Assembly: GCF_947498635.1 (NCBI RefSeq)
Contig: NZ_CANMKV010000032.1
Location: 1 to 48,470 of the forward strand
Direction: 5' to 3'
Length of the DNA stretch: 48,470 nucleotides
DNA from: an uncultured Microbulbifer sp.
Lineage (GTDB): Bacteria; Pseudomonadota; Gammaproteobacteria; Pseudomonadales; Cellvibrionaceae
Positions 32,378-41,043 of the stretch are shown here, piece after piece. Made by a program: the position numbers and the translations under genes. How positions within the stretch are numbered: position 1 is the stretch's first letter; each line of letters opens with the position of its first letter. The notes below the pieces were generated by a model. It saw only the letters and a list, made by a program, of their open reading frames with translations, was not told the DNA's origin and did no database searches.

Positions 32378-35077
32378 ATGCTGAAGCCGGCATTTCCCGC
32401 TCTCGAAATATTTGCACAGCTGCCCCCTGGCGGACTGCTGCTCACCCCCAACAACCGTCTGCGCAACCGCTGCCAACAAGTGTTTGCCGCGCAGCAGTCG
32501 CCCGGTGCCTGCTGGATGCCGCCGCCGGTGGAATCCCTGCGCAGCTGGCTGGACAAGCTCTGGTTCCAACTGCAACAGCGCAACTGGCAGCCCGCCTTGC
32601 AGCAGGTATTGAATCGCGAGCAACGGCAATTGCTCTGGCAGCGCGCCTTGGATGAATCCCTGGACCGGCAACTGCTCAACAGCCAGCAACTGTGCCGGGA
32701 TGCCGATAGCGCCCTGGCGCAGCTACTCCAATGGCAGCTGATTTCCGACCTCTCGCAAATAGATGAAGCGCTAACTCCCCTACTGGAACAGTTCGCACTC
32801 TCTATGCGCAGCGACGAACTGCCGCTGTGCGTCATGATCAAGGCCTTTGCCTCTGAGCTTCAGGCCCACAGCGCCATCACGCCAGACCAGCGCGATCAAT
32901 TGATCCTGCGCGCATTCCAGGAAGGCATTCTGAAACCCCTGCCGCAAATTGATACCGCCGGCTTTGCCCAGATTTCGCCCCTCGCCGATGCCCTGATTCA
33001 CGCAGGTGCAACAGCCGTTAATGAAAGGCCGGGACTTACCCAGCAAAGTGAATTATCCGTAGTCGCCTGCGCCGATTTGGATGAAGAGCTCTACCAGGCA
33101 GCCCTTTGGGCCGGGCAAAAGCTCGCCGAAAACCCCGGCCACAGCGTAGGCATAGTGGTAAACAATCTGGGCCAGTGCCGCGCCCAGGTGGAAGCGGTAT
33201 TTTCCCGTGTGCTCGAACCCCAATATCTAGACCCGCAGCAACTGCGCTATACACTGCCGTTTAACTTCTCTGCCGGTACGCCCCTGGCGCAGACACCGGT
33301 CGGCAGCGCCGCCCTGCAATTGCTATCGCTACTGCAAGACGAATGGGATTATCCCCAATTGCAAAATATCCTGTTCAGCCCTTTCTGGGGTGACGACAGT
33401 GAAACCTGGCTGCGCAGCGCCTTGTTCCGCCGTTTACAAAAACTGGAACTTCGTCGTATCCACGGCGCAACCCTGCGCTACTGGGCCGAGCGCACCGCAG
33501 AAGTGCTCCACCTGGAATCGCCGCAACTGCCCCGCCAGCTGGAACAAATGGCCGAACGCGCCCGGCGCTGGCAGCGAGCCCCCGCAGAAATTTGGGCCGC
33601 GCGTTTTTCCGAAACACTTAGCGCATTAAATTGGCCCGGTAGCCGCAATCCGGACAGCCAGGAATACCAGCAGCTGATGCAGTGGGAATCCATCCTGGAA
33701 GAGTTCGCCGCACTCAGCGCCTGCGGTGGCAACCTTACTCTCACCCAGGCCCTGCAATTGCTGCGTCAGATTGCCAGCCGCACCCCCTTCCAAGCAGAGA
33801 CCCGCGATGGCCCCCTGCAAATTCTCGGGGTACTGGAAGCCGGCGGCCTCGCCTTCGATCACCTGCGCCTGGTCGGCTTCGGCCAACAGCAATGGCCGCC
33901 GGCACCGGCACCCAATCCGCTGTTGCCGATTCAATGGCAAAAACACTGGAAGATGCCCCGCGCCAGCGCTGAGCGGGAATTGGAACTGGCCCGAGAACTC
34001 ACCGCCGACCTGCAGAATGCCAGCGGCGATATCGTCGTGAGTTACACCTGCGAAGAAGACGGTGTGCAGCAAGGACTGAGCAGCTTGTTTGAAAGCCCGC
34101 AACAAGCCCAGCACTTTGCCGAAGGCGCCCTGCACCATCACTACAGCCAACTGGCACAAGCCTGTCAGCTGGAAAAAACCGAAGACAAAAAGCTACCGCC
34201 ACTCACCCCCGCCGAATGCGAACGGGTGCGCGGCGGTGCCTCGGTGCTCAAGGCCCAGGCCCTATCCCCGTTAAATGCGCAGTTGCGCTTCCGCCTCGGC
34301 GCCAGCAATTTTACCCAACCGGATATCGGCCTCGGCCCCGCCGAGCGCGGCAATGTGGTGCACCAGGTTCTGGCGGAATTCTGGCAACAGTGCGGCACCC
34401 TCGCACAACTGCACGCTATGGACGACGAGCAACGCCAAGCGCAAATCGAACGCGCGGTAGAACGCTCCCTCGGCAGTGTGCGCAAAAAATACAATCACCT
34501 GCCGATCGGATTTTGGGCCATGGAAAAGCAGCGCCTGGAGCGCCTGCTGCAACAATGGCTGTCCGTCGAACTGGACAGGCCCAATTTCTCCGTAGAGAAA
34601 GTCGAATGGGAACAAGCCGTGGAAATCGGCGGGCTGCACTTTAACCTGCGCCTGGACCGGCTGGATCAACTCGCCAGCGGCGAACAACTGGTAATCGATT
34701 ACAAAACCGGCGTCCCCAGTATTCGCGACTGGCTTACCCAGCGCATCCGCGAACCCCAGCTGCCGCTCTACGCCCTGTTCCAACCGGACGCCCACGCCAT
34801 CGCCTTCGGCCAGGTGCGCAACGGCGACTGCAAGTGGAATGGCTGCGGAGACCTGGAGCACCCCATCACCGGCATTAAAGCCGTGGGCGATACCGAAAAG
34901 GAATCCCCCTATGGCACCTGGAGCAATCTGGTGGAGCACTGGCGCTACAGCCTGGAATCCCTCGCCACCGAATATCGCAGTGGTGTAGCCACCCTCGCCT
35001 TTGATCGCCCCACCGATAACAACAGTGAACTCTGGCCCCTAAACCGCTGGCCGGAAAGGGAGCAAATAACCGAATGA
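32378..35077 (+). CDS. AddB-like helicase/nuclease subunit (PD-(D/E)XK nuclease; 'probable DNA repair protein' family)
   Basis: An 899-residue protein. It begins in AddB/RecC-like fashion with a degraded P-loop region (GGLLLTPNNRLRNRCQQVFA), then a long helicase-like middle (LYQAALWAGQKLAENPGHSV, LRYTLPFNFSAGTPLAQTPV, VLEAGGLAFDHLRLVGFGQQ). It ends in a RecB-type nuclease domain: GPAERGNVVHQVLAEFWQQ (His), then LRLDRLDQL and LVIDYKTGVPS (Asp-x-Lys core). There is no intact Walker A motif, so it is probably a nuclease/recognition partner rather than a motor. It overlaps the helicase gene by four bases (ATGA). The pair should process double-strand DNA ends for recombination. Confidence 0.85.
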   Translation: MLKPAFPALEIFAQLPPGGLLLTPNNRLRNRCQQVFAAQQSPGACWMPPPVESLRSWLDKLWFQLQQRNWQPALQQVLNREQRQLLWQRALDESLDRQLLNSQQLCRDADSALAQLLQWQLISDLSQIDEALTPLLEQFALSMRSDELPLCVMIKAFASELQAHSAITPDQRDQLILRAFQEGILKPLPQIDTAGFAQISPLADALIHAGATAVNERPGLTQQSELSVVACADLDEELYQAALWAGQKLAENPGHSVGIVVNNLGQCRAQVEAVFSRVLEPQYLDPQQLRYTLPFNFSAGTPLAQTPVGSAALQLLSLLQDEWDYPQLQNILFSPFWGDDSETWLRSALFRRLQKLELRRIHGATLRYWAERTAEVLHLESPQLPRQLEQMAERARRWQRAPAEIWAARFSETLSALNWPGSRNPDSQEYQQLMQWESILEEFAALSACGGNLTLTQALQLLRQIASRTPFQAETRDGPLQILGVLEAGGLAFDHLRLVGFGQQQWPPAPAPNPLLPIQWQKHWKMPRASAERELELARELTADLQNASGDIVVSYTCEEDGVQQGLSSLFESPQQAQHFAEGALHHHYSQLAQACQLEKTEDKKLPPLTPAECERVRGGASVLKAQALSPLNAQLRFRLGASNFTQPDIGLGPAERGNVVHQVLAEFWQQCGTLAQLHAMDDEQRQAQIERAVERSLGSVRKKYNHLPIGFWAMEKQRLERLLQQWLSVELDRPNFSVEKVEWEQAVEIGGLHFNLRLDRLDQLASGEQLVIDYKTGVPSIRDWLTQRIREPQLPLYALFQPDAHAIAFGQVRNGDCKWNGCGDLEHPITGIKAVGDTEKESPYGTWSNLVEHWRYSLESLATEYRSGVATLAFDRPTDNNSELWPLNRWPEREQITE

Positions 35078-38000
35078 ACGAAGTCGTGACCACTCCCGCC
35101 CTGCGCCGCCCCATCGATGCCGACGCCCGCAGCCAAGCCCTGGATATCAGCCGTAGCTTTGCCGTGTCTGCCCCGGCGGGCTCCGGTAAAACCGGCCTGC
35201 TCACCCAGCGCGTATTAAAGTTGCTCGCCGCCTGCCAGCAACCGGAAGAAGTGCTGGCCATTACCTTCACCCGCAAGGCTGCCGGTGAAATGCGCGAGCG
35301 CCTGATCGACGCCTTGCACAGCGCCCGCGACCAAGCCAGGCCGGACAACCCCCACGATGCCATCACCTGGGATTTGGCCCGTGCCCTGCTGGAACGGGAT
35401 CACGAACTGGAATGGGAACTGCTGCAAACACCCCAGCGCCTGCGCATTCAAACCATCGACGGCCTCTGCCGCAGCCTCGCCAGCCAACTGCCGATCGAAA
35501 GCGGCCTGGGCGCACCGGGTGAACCCCTGGAGCGCACCCAAATCGCCTTTGAGCTAGCGGTGGTGAACCTGCTCAAGCACCTCGATGGCGAAACCCCAGA
35601 CGCAGACCTACAACAGCTATTGCTCCACCTGGACAACGACCTGGGCCAGCTCAATAAACTGCTACGAATTTTGTTGGACAAGCGCGAGCAATGGCTCGGC
35701 CCGCTTTTGAGTGTCAACTTCGACGGCGCCCAGGACTATTTCCATTTTGTCATCGACGAACTGGTGGCAGAAAAACTGCAAGACCTCACCACAGCCCTCG
35801 GCAGTTACGCCGGGGAACTGCTGGAGCTGGCCAGTTATGCCGGCAGCAATCTACAAAAGGAAAACCCCAGCCACGGCCTGTGCCTCTTCGCCGAATTGGA
35901 CGATTTCCCCAGCACAGACAGCAGCGGCCTGCCCGCCTGGCTCGCCCTCGGCAGCCTACTCCTCACCACTACCGGTGAATTGCGCAAAGGCGGCGGCATC
36001 AATAAAAAACTCGGTTTTGGCCTGCCGGATAAAAAAGATCCCGAACGCCCCATCGCCGAAGAATACAAACAGCGCATGAAAGACCTGCTGACAGAACTGG
36101 CCGGCAACGAACCGCTACTCTCCGCACTGCGAGAAGTGGGCAAGCTCCCCAGCGGGCTGCAACAGAGCCAGTGGCAACTGCTGCAAGGGCTCGCCCAGGT
36201 ACTGCCCAAGTTAGTCGCAGAATTAAAGTTGGTCTTCCAGCAGCTGGGCGCCACCGACTATACCGAAGTGGCCCAAGCCGCATTGATCGCCCTGGGCGAT
36301 AGCGATAACCCCACAGACCTGGCCCTGAAACTGGACTTGCAAACCCAACATATTCTGGTGGACGAGTTCCAGGACACCTCCCACACCCAGCTACAACTGC
36401 TGGAAAAACTCACTGCCGGCTGGCAGCAGGGAGACGGCCGCACCCTATTTATTGTCGGCGACGGCATGCAATCCTGTTACGGCTTCCGCAATGCCAACGT
36501 GGGTATCTTCCTGGATGCGCGCAAACGCGGTATCGGTGAAGTCCCCCTGGAAGCCCTCGATCTCCAGGTAAATTTCCGCTCCGAAAGCGCAGTGGTGAAC
36601 TGGGTCAACGAGACTTTCCAAAGGGCCTTTCCGCAAGCGGATAATATCGGGCGCGGTGCCGTGCGCTATCTGCAATCCGAAGCGTTTAAAGGCAGCAAAT
36701 GGCCCGAGCCCTCGGTCAATTTTTACGGCTGCATTGATGACGAAGACCGCAACCGCGAAGCCACCCAAGCGGTTGAACTGGTGCAGCAATTACAAGCGCA
36801 AGATCCAGAAAGCCGCATCGCCATTCTGGTGCGCAAGAAAAAACACCTACAAAAAATTCTGCCGGCCCTAAGTACTGCCAATATCGCCTTCCAGGCCCCA
36901 GAGCTGGCGCCACTCGCCAGTAAAATGGTGGTGTTGGATTTACTCAGCCTCACCCGCGCCCTACTCGACCCCAGCGACCGAATCAGCTGGCTGGCCGTAC
37001 TCCGCGCCCCCTGGTGCGGATTGCAACTGCCAGACCTTTACACCCTGGCCAACTGGGGTAATGGGGATATCACCGTAACCGACACCAGCGCGCGCCCACT
37101 ATTAATGGCCTTGCAGGAAGTGGACGATATCGCCCTACTCAGCGACGAAGGGCGCACACGCTTGGCCCAAGTGGCCCCCAAACTACTGCACGCCTGGCAA
37201 CAGCGCGGCCGCAAACCCCTGCGCACCTGGATTGAAGGCCTCTGGCTGGAACTGGGCGGCCCCGCCACCGTAGCGCAAAAATCTGACCTGAATAATGTGC
37301 AGGATTTTCTGCAATTATTAGAAGCCTTCGATACCGGCGGAGCCATTACCGACTGGCAACAGTTCACCTTGGCCCTGGAACAGCTCTACGCCCGCCCCGC
37401 CCAGGATGCCAAAGTGCAGGTGATGACCATTCACAAATCAAAAGGGCTGGAGTTCGAACACGTACTGATCCCAGGCCTGGACCAAGGCGGAAAACCCGGC
37501 AGCGACCAACTGCTGCGCTGGAGCGAATGGCTTAGCCGCGAAGGCGAAAGCCGCTTCCTGCTCGCTCCTAAAAATGCGCGCGGCGGCCGCGACCCGGTTT
37601 TTGAATACCTGAAGCACGACAACAGCGAACGCGAGCGCCTGGAAGGCACCCGCCTATTGTATGTAGGCTGCACCCGCGCCATCCGCTCACTGCATCTTTT
37701 AGCCTGCAGCAACCGGGATGAAAAAAAGGGCCACCTAAAAGCCCCCGGCAGCGCCGCCCTACTCGCCGGCATCTGGCCCAGTGTTTTGCACCACCAGGAA
37801 AGCGACTGGTGCCACTGGCTGGAAGCGGAAGACCCCCTACTCAACCAGGACGAAGCCAGCAGAGATCACGACTACCTCCTGCGCCTGCCCAACCAATGGC
37901 AACCCCAGGCCGTGCCCCGGCAGGAATGGCTGGCCCAATACCGCATGCCAGACTACCAACCCAAAACCGAGGAAGAAGACAATATTCCCGAACTGGGCCA

Positions 38001-38532
38001 GGTAGCCCTGCGCTGGTTAAAACACGCCGGCACCGTAGCACACGAAACCCTCGCCACCATTGCCGAGACCAATATCAACGACTGGACACCCAGCAAACTG
38101 GAAGCCCAACGCCCCCTATGGCAACTGCGCCTAAAGCAATTGGGGCTATCCGCCACCAGCCTGGACCGCGCCGCCGAGAAAGTGGAGATCGCCGTACGCA
38201 ACAGCCTCAACTGCCCCACCGGCCGTTGGCTATTGGATGGCTCACTAAGGGAATCCGCCTGCGAACTGGAACTCCACAGCGGCGGCCGACAGTTGCGGCG
38301 CTCCATTGTGGACCGCACCTTTATCGATAACGAAGGCACCCGCTGGATTGTCGATTACAAAACCGCAGAGCCCAGTGGTGAGGAAAGCCAGGAAGAGTTT
38401 ATTGCAGTTCAGCTGGAGCAGTATCGGAATCAGTTGGAGAATTACCGCAAGCTCTTTTATGCGCGGGGGGAGCGGAATATTCGGTGTGCGCTGTATTTTC
38501 CGTTGATGCAGAGGTTGGTGGAGTTGGATTAG
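35074..38532 (+). CDS. UvrD/AddA-like ATP-dependent helicase-nuclease
   Basis: An 1152-residue SF1A helicase with C-terminal nuclease. Motifs in order: Walker A SAPAGSGKTGLLTQRVL (~29-45), Ia AITFTRKAAGEMRERL, II ILVDEFQDTSHTQLQLL (~425), III FIVGDGMQSCYGFRNANVG, IV LQVNFRS, V VMTIHKSKGLEFEHVLIPGL, VI GTRLLYVGCTRAIRSLHL. The C-terminus has a PD-(D/E)XK nuclease core (RTFID then TRWIVDYKTAEPS). Together with the preceding AddB-like protein it forms a two-nuclease end-resection machine like AddAB. The start overlaps the previous stop. A strong intrinsic terminator follows the stop. Confidence 0.93.
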   Translation: MNEVVTTPALRRPIDADARSQALDISRSFAVSAPAGSGKTGLLTQRVLKLLAACQQPEEVLAITFTRKAAGEMRERLIDALHSARDQARPDNPHDAITWDLARALLERDHELEWELLQTPQRLRIQTIDGLCRSLASQLPIESGLGAPGEPLERTQIAFELAVVNLLKHLDGETPDADLQQLLLHLDNDLGQLNKLLRILLDKREQWLGPLLSVNFDGAQDYFHFVIDELVAEKLQDLTTALGSYAGELLELASYAGSNLQKENPSHGLCLFAELDDFPSTDSSGLPAWLALGSLLLTTTGELRKGGGINKKLGFGLPDKKDPERPIAEEYKQRMKDLLTELAGNEPLLSALREVGKLPSGLQQSQWQLLQGLAQVLPKLVAELKLVFQQLGATDYTEVAQAALIALGDSDNPTDLALKLDLQTQHILVDEFQDTSHTQLQLLEKLTAGWQQGDGRTLFIVGDGMQSCYGFRNANVGIFLDARKRGIGEVPLEALDLQVNFRSESAVVNWVNETFQRAFPQADNIGRGAVRYLQSEAFKGSKWPEPSVNFYGCIDDEDRNREATQAVELVQQLQAQDPESRIAILVRKKKHLQKILPALSTANIAFQAPELAPLASKMVVLDLLSLTRALLDPSDRISWLAVLRAPWCGLQLPDLYTLANWGNGDITVTDTSARPLLMALQEVDDIALLSDEGRTRLAQVAPKLLHAWQQRGRKPLRTWIEGLWLELGGPATVAQKSDLNNVQDFLQLLEAFDTGGAITDWQQFTLALEQLYARPAQDAKVQVMTIHKSKGLEFEHVLIPGLDQGGKPGSDQLLRWSEWLSREGESRFLLAPKNARGGRDPVFEYLKHDNSERERLEGTRLLYVGCTRAIRSLHLLACSNRDEKKGHLKAPGSAALLAGIWPSVLHHQESDWCHWLEAEDPLLNQDEASRDHDYLLRLPNQWQPQAVPRQEWLAQYRMPDYQPKTEEEDNIPELGQVALRWLKHAGTVAHETLATIAETNINDWTPSKLEAQRPLWQLRLKQLGLSATSLDRAAEKVEIAVRNSLNCPTGRWLLDGSLRESACELELHSGGRQLRRSIVDRTFIDNEGTRWIVDYKTAEPSGEESQEEFIAVQLEQYRNQLENYRKLFYARGERNIRCALYFPLMQRLVELD

Positions 38533-38547
38533 AGTACGCCAGGCATG

Positions 38548-38573
38548 GTGCAGGGCTGGCACCTGCACTTTTT
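38548..38573 (+). terminator. intrinsic terminator after the AddA-like gene
   Basis: GTGCAGG / CCTGCAC form a 7-bp stem with loop GCTGGCA, immediately followed by five T. Confidence 0.85.
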
Positions 38574-38718
38574 ATATAGTGGTAAGAAATAGGCCATCTC
38601 CAAAACTACGCTTATTGGTTTTGCGTGAGAGAGACCTAAAGTTCGAGACACACTTAATGCCCGCAGCAGGTGAATCATATTGCATCTGCAAGTTTTATCA
38701 ATCCTCCTCACTTCTACT

Positions 38719-38815
38719 AGAGAAATACTGATAAAGCTTTAGAACAAAAAGCAGGGAGTCAAATTGATGACCACAAATTCCCTAAGGATGGAGACTATAC
38801 TCGAGCCTCCATCCA
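38719..38815 (+). pseudogene. possible csrA 3'-end remnant
   Basis: The stretch containing AGAACAAAAAGCAGGGAGTC lines up with the last codons of the intact csrA at 40340-40519 (AGAACACAAAGTAGG). It is followed at a similar distance by an inverted repeat GGATGGAG / CTCCATCC (38786-38793 and 38807-38814) that matches in position the csrA terminator at 40542-40574. One frame reads REILIKL-stop-NKKQG, like the CsrA end. The match is short, so confidence is limited. Confidence 0.3.
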
Positions 38816-38820
38816 TCTAG

Positions 38821-38840
38821 TGCCTGATTCTAATCAGGCA
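38821..38840. repeat. perfect inverted repeat TGCCTGATT / AATCAGGCA
   Basis: Two perfect 9-base arms separated by two bases, in the non-coding gap before the first immunity gene. No U-tract follows directly. It could be a protein site, a recombination end or a hairpin. Confidence 0.5.
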
Positions 38841-38923
38841 AGGTAACATCGATTTTTACGTTAAGACTTTAAACATGGGAAAAACACAGAGAAGCGGCTA
38901 ATTTTCGACCACACCTCAACTCA

Positions 38924-39157
38924 TTAACTTTTCCCAATTAATTCTATGTAGTCGTCATACTTTGGATAAACAGAATAGTCCGGCTTTTTATCTTCATACA
39001 TTTCTTTAAGTTTTTTCGCCAAATTTTCAGTCTGAATTACAATTTCACCAGCATTATTTCGTGTTTCTTCGTCTTCAGACTCTAATTCTTTATATATTTT
39101 TTGTAACTCGAGCTCGTTCAATCGTACCAAGTTTAAAATATCGGCTATATCAAGCAT
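38924..39157 (-). CDS. Tsi2-like immunity/antitoxin protein
   Basis: A 77-residue acidic helical protein, the same length as Pseudomonas Tsi2. The pattern also matches what I recall of Tsi2: an N-terminal helix (MLDIADILNLVRLNELELQK), an acidic turn (YKELESEDEETRNNAGE), a second helix (NLAKKLKEMYEDKKPDY) and a terminal PKYDDYIELI corresponding to the PPYDRLIEE end of Tsi2. It follows the Tse2-like toxin gene on the same strand; the upstream ATG at 39163 and this ATG at 39157 overlap the toxin stop at 39160-39162, and AGAAGGT favours 39157. It should neutralise that toxin in the cytoplasm. Confidence 0.75.
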   Translation of the reverse strand: MLDIADILNLVRLNELELQKIYKELESEDEETRNNAGEIVIQTENLAKKLKEMYEDKKPDYSVYPKYDDYIELIGKS

Positions 39158-39159
39158 GT

Positions 39160-39621
39160 TCATACCTTCTGTAAACATTCTGCTAGGTTGTCTAGTAACA
39201 TACAAAATTTGGTTACAGGCATATCCCAATTTGGTCGAATCGTGTAATGAAAACACTTAAATCTCTTATGCCAATCATCCTTTGTAATCACTAAACCCTT
39301 AGGGATTTTGGCATTATCAAATGAAAGCAAGAAGTACTCCCAAGACTTAACTGGACACCCCTTAGCATCAAACAGTGATATCCCACCAGATTTACAGTCA
39401 ACCCATAACTCTCCACCCTTTCTATAGGTCTTGATGTCTTCATTTCGAACACGGCCATTAGATAGAAGAAATGACTTCAAAATTGGATACAGGATTGGAT
39501 CACTATTGTTAGGATTTCTTCCTCTAAATAGATTCACATTCAGATCAAAGCTAGAGTCAAATAGCTCCCCTAGCTCTCGTTTATCAACAAAAAATTGATC
39601 TTCCTTCTCATCTTCTTTCAT
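39160..39621 (-). CDS. Tse2-like ADP-ribosyltransferase-fold toxin
   Basis: A 153-residue protein with the Tse2 layout: NLFRGRNP (31-37, the first beta strand motif like LYRA of Tse2), GGISLFDAKG (79-88, like GGTSVFDRAG), IPKGLVITKDDWHKR (106-120, like IPPDLKVKQDSYNKR) and HYTIRPNWDMPVTKF (125-139, like HYTIMPAKPM). Tse2 is a cytoplasm-acting toxin of the ADP-ribosyltransferase fold, delivered by type VI secretion in Pseudomonas, with relatives acting as toxin-antitoxin modules. No secretion genes lie in the window. AAGGAGAG precedes the ATG. A Tsi2-like gene overlaps its stop. Confidence 0.75.
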   Translation of the reverse strand: MKEDEKEDQFFVDKRELGELFDSSFDLNVNLFRGRNPNNSDPILYPILKSFLLSNGRVRNEDIKTYRKGGELWVDCKSGGISLFDAKGCPVKSWEYFLLSFDNAKIPKGLVITKDDWHKRFKCFHYTIRPNWDMPVTKFCMLLDNLAECLQKV

Positions 39622-40339
39622 TGATTAAAACTCTCCTTGTGTTCTTAAGCTTTCGCTTTACTTCGCCCTCTCCGCTTTGCGCTAGTAGTAAAGTGCAATA
39701 CATGGAGGACAGAGCGCAAAGACGACCCTGCGCATTCAGCAAATTAAAGTATAAATCTTCGAGAGATTTGACTAAAGAAGAAAGTCACAAAACACCGGCC
39801 ACACAATAGAAATTTGATAGTTCTTAAACGAACACATAGAAAAATATAGGCGCCAAAATTATCTTATTGAAATTTATTAGGTTTTTCTAAGCATCAATTC
39901 TGCGTAGAATTAACTGATTACTGTCAGAATTTATGACTATGGGTAGGCAAATTCTGTAAGCCCCCCCCTAAAAAAAACTCAAGAATTTTCTAAAAAGAAC
40001 CACCTCTTTTCAACAGGAGAACGGTAGCGTGAAGTAAGAATAGAGAAAAGGCGCTGACCCAAGGTGCTGCAACACCAGGGGCCAGCTAACCAAATTGATA
40101 ATCAGACTATCAAGATGGCTGTATGCATACTACGCTAGAAACCCGCTCGTCTTCAATAAAGTGGAGATCAATCAGCAGCTTGGAGCGACTACCCAAGCTC
40201 TGGGAGCCTAGCGCCCGCCTTTTCCTATTCTGCGCCCACCGCCCCCGCGCCCCACCCCACTCTTCCACCAAGTATCACTTACCAAGCTTCCCCACCAAGG
40301 AATGCCCACCCACAACTTGAGTATCGCTAGGAAACAAAC
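39622..40339. other. divergent leader between toxin 1 and csrA
   Basis: About 720 bases with no supported gene. It holds leader repeat copy 1, a second related segment at 40072-40112 (ACACCAGGGGCCAGCTAACC, matching ACACTAGGAGCCAGCTAATT at 46720-46739), a C-run/A-run junction at 39960-39977, and a segment (40220-40339) duplicated before the decayed csrA copy at 42248-42364. Promoters for the toxin (minus) and csrA (plus) should lie here. Confidence 0.5.
39743..39800. repeat. array leader repeat, copy 1
   Basis: Contains AAAGTATAAATCT followed by TTGACTAAAGAAGAAAGTCA and then AAAACACC. Related sequence occurs at 42156-42232 and 46671-46760. It lies upstream of the first toxin gene on one side and of csrA on the other, so it is part of the shared leader region of the module. 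Confidence 0.55.
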
Positions 40340-40519
40340 ATGTTGATCCTAAAGCGCCGAACAGGCGAGAACCTAAGAATTGGAACGAATGTCTCGATCA
40401 CAGTGTTGGAAGTGAAGGGAAATCAAGTAAAGATAGGCATCCGCGCCCCGAAATCCCTTCCCGTTCATCGAGAAGAGATCTATGTGCGCATTAAAAAAGA
40501 ACACAAAGTAGGCAATTGA
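40340..40519 (+). CDS. csrA: carbon storage regulator CsrA (accessory copy)
   Basis: A 59-residue CsrA/RsmA, just below usual ORF-length cutoffs. It begins [20 protein letters not shown], continues [20 protein letters not shown], then [19 protein letters not shown]. The RNA-binding residues of CsrA are kept: Leu4 and Arg44 (VHREEI), and the GxNxVxIGIxAP core. CsrA dimers bind GGA-containing leaders and block translation. AGGAAA lies seven bases before the ATG. The sequence is more divergent than a core-genome csrA would be, and it sits inside a toxin-immunity array with partial copies of itself nearby, so it is probably an accessory regulator that may act on the adjacent toxin or immunity mRNAs. 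Confidence 0.92.
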   Translation: MLILKRRTGENLRIGTNVSITVLEVKGNQVKIGIRAPKSLPVHREEIYVRIKKEHKVGN

Positions 40520-40541
40520 AAGTGTTGAGGGAAGGCTCACC

Positions 40542-40576
40542 AAGGAGGGAGGCTCCAGACGATCCTCCTTCCTTTA
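40542..40576 (+). terminator. hairpin terminator after csrA
   Basis: AAGGAGGGAGG / CCTCCTTCCTT form an 11-bp stem with one G-T wobble and an 11-base loop, ending in TTT. The ascending arm holds two GGA motifs of the kind CsrA binds. Confidence 0.65.
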
Positions 40577-40694
40577 GTTAACAAATCTAGCTCTTTGCTG
40601 AGCCGTAACCTAATAGTTAGGGCCTGAGTTTTGCTAATGCTTGCTCGGACAAGCAACATTGAGGGCAATACATCAGCACAATAACTTGTTAGAG

Positions 40695-40937
40695 CTAAAG
40701 TGGTTCCCTACTGAAATTGGTAATTTGTTGACCAAAAACTTCTATTGCTTGATTTTCTAAACGTTCCTTGAGGCCAATAACTTCTAGATAGTCATTCCCA
40801 GCATCTGCCACTTCATCCTCATCTTCAGATGTTTCACAAATAGACTTTAAACGCTCAGCTTCATGAGTTATTGCTTCAAGTATTATCCGGGTTTCCCAAT
40901 CACATAGTGATGAGTTCATTTCTTTTATATGTGTCAT
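40695..40937 (-). CDS. orphan immunity protein (Tsi2-like helical hairpin)
   Basis: An 80-residue acidic helical protein: ETRIILEAITHEAERLKSIC, then ETSEDEDEVADAGNDYLEV and GLKERLENQAIEVFGQQITN. The two-helix layout with a central SEDEDE turn parallels the immunity protein at 38924-39157 (LESEDEETRNNAG). Its ATG overlaps the stop of a toxin stub at 40934-41043 (ATGA), exactly the toxin-immunity arrangement of the intact pairs. Because only the end of that toxin remains, it is an orphan immunity gene that could protect against toxins of sister strains. Confidence 0.65.
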   Translation of the reverse strand: MTHIKEMNSSLCDWETRIILEAITHEAERLKSICETSEDEDEVADAGNDYLEVIGLKERLENQAIEVFGQQITNFSREPL

Positions 40938-41043
40938 AACTCAATCTGCTTTTTGAATACCTTCTGACATTTCAAAGCCAGTTTTGAAAGTAGCCCTTTG
41001 AATTCATCGAGGGGCATATTTGCTGTTGGAGAGATACTATTAT
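40934..41043 (-). pseudogene. C-terminal stub of a Tse2-like toxin
   Basis: On the minus strand, the frame ending at TGA 40934-40936 reads HNSISPTANMPLDEFKGLL then SKLALKCQKVFKKQIEL. This matches the end of the intact toxin at 39160 (HYTIRPNWDMPVTKFCMLLD). Homology stops around 41040, where plus-strand csrA 3'-end sequence begins, so a deletion has joined a csrA copy to the toxin's last ~35 codons. The stop overlaps the start of the orphan immunity gene. Confidence 0.6.

Noticed and set aside
38529..38711. 60-codon minus-strand frame after the AddA-like gene
   Set aside because: It crosses the intrinsic terminator and shows no coding character.
39958..39980. C-run followed by A-run, considered as a phase-variable tract
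   Set aside because: It lies in non-coding DNA more than 300 bases from either gene and not at a visible promoter spacer, so no phase-variation mechanism can be supported.
40123..40320. 65-codon plus-strand open frame before csrA
   Set aside because: Low-complexity composition (many Ser, Pro, Arg), no ribosome site, and the repeated copy near 42250 does not preserve the frame.
40600..40690. Possible integron attC site (GTTAG words and a TTGCT/AGCAA hairpin)
   Set aside because: The end motifs do not match RYYYAAC/GTTRRRY in the needed pairing, no integrase gene is present, and gene order with plus-strand csrA does not fit a cassette array.
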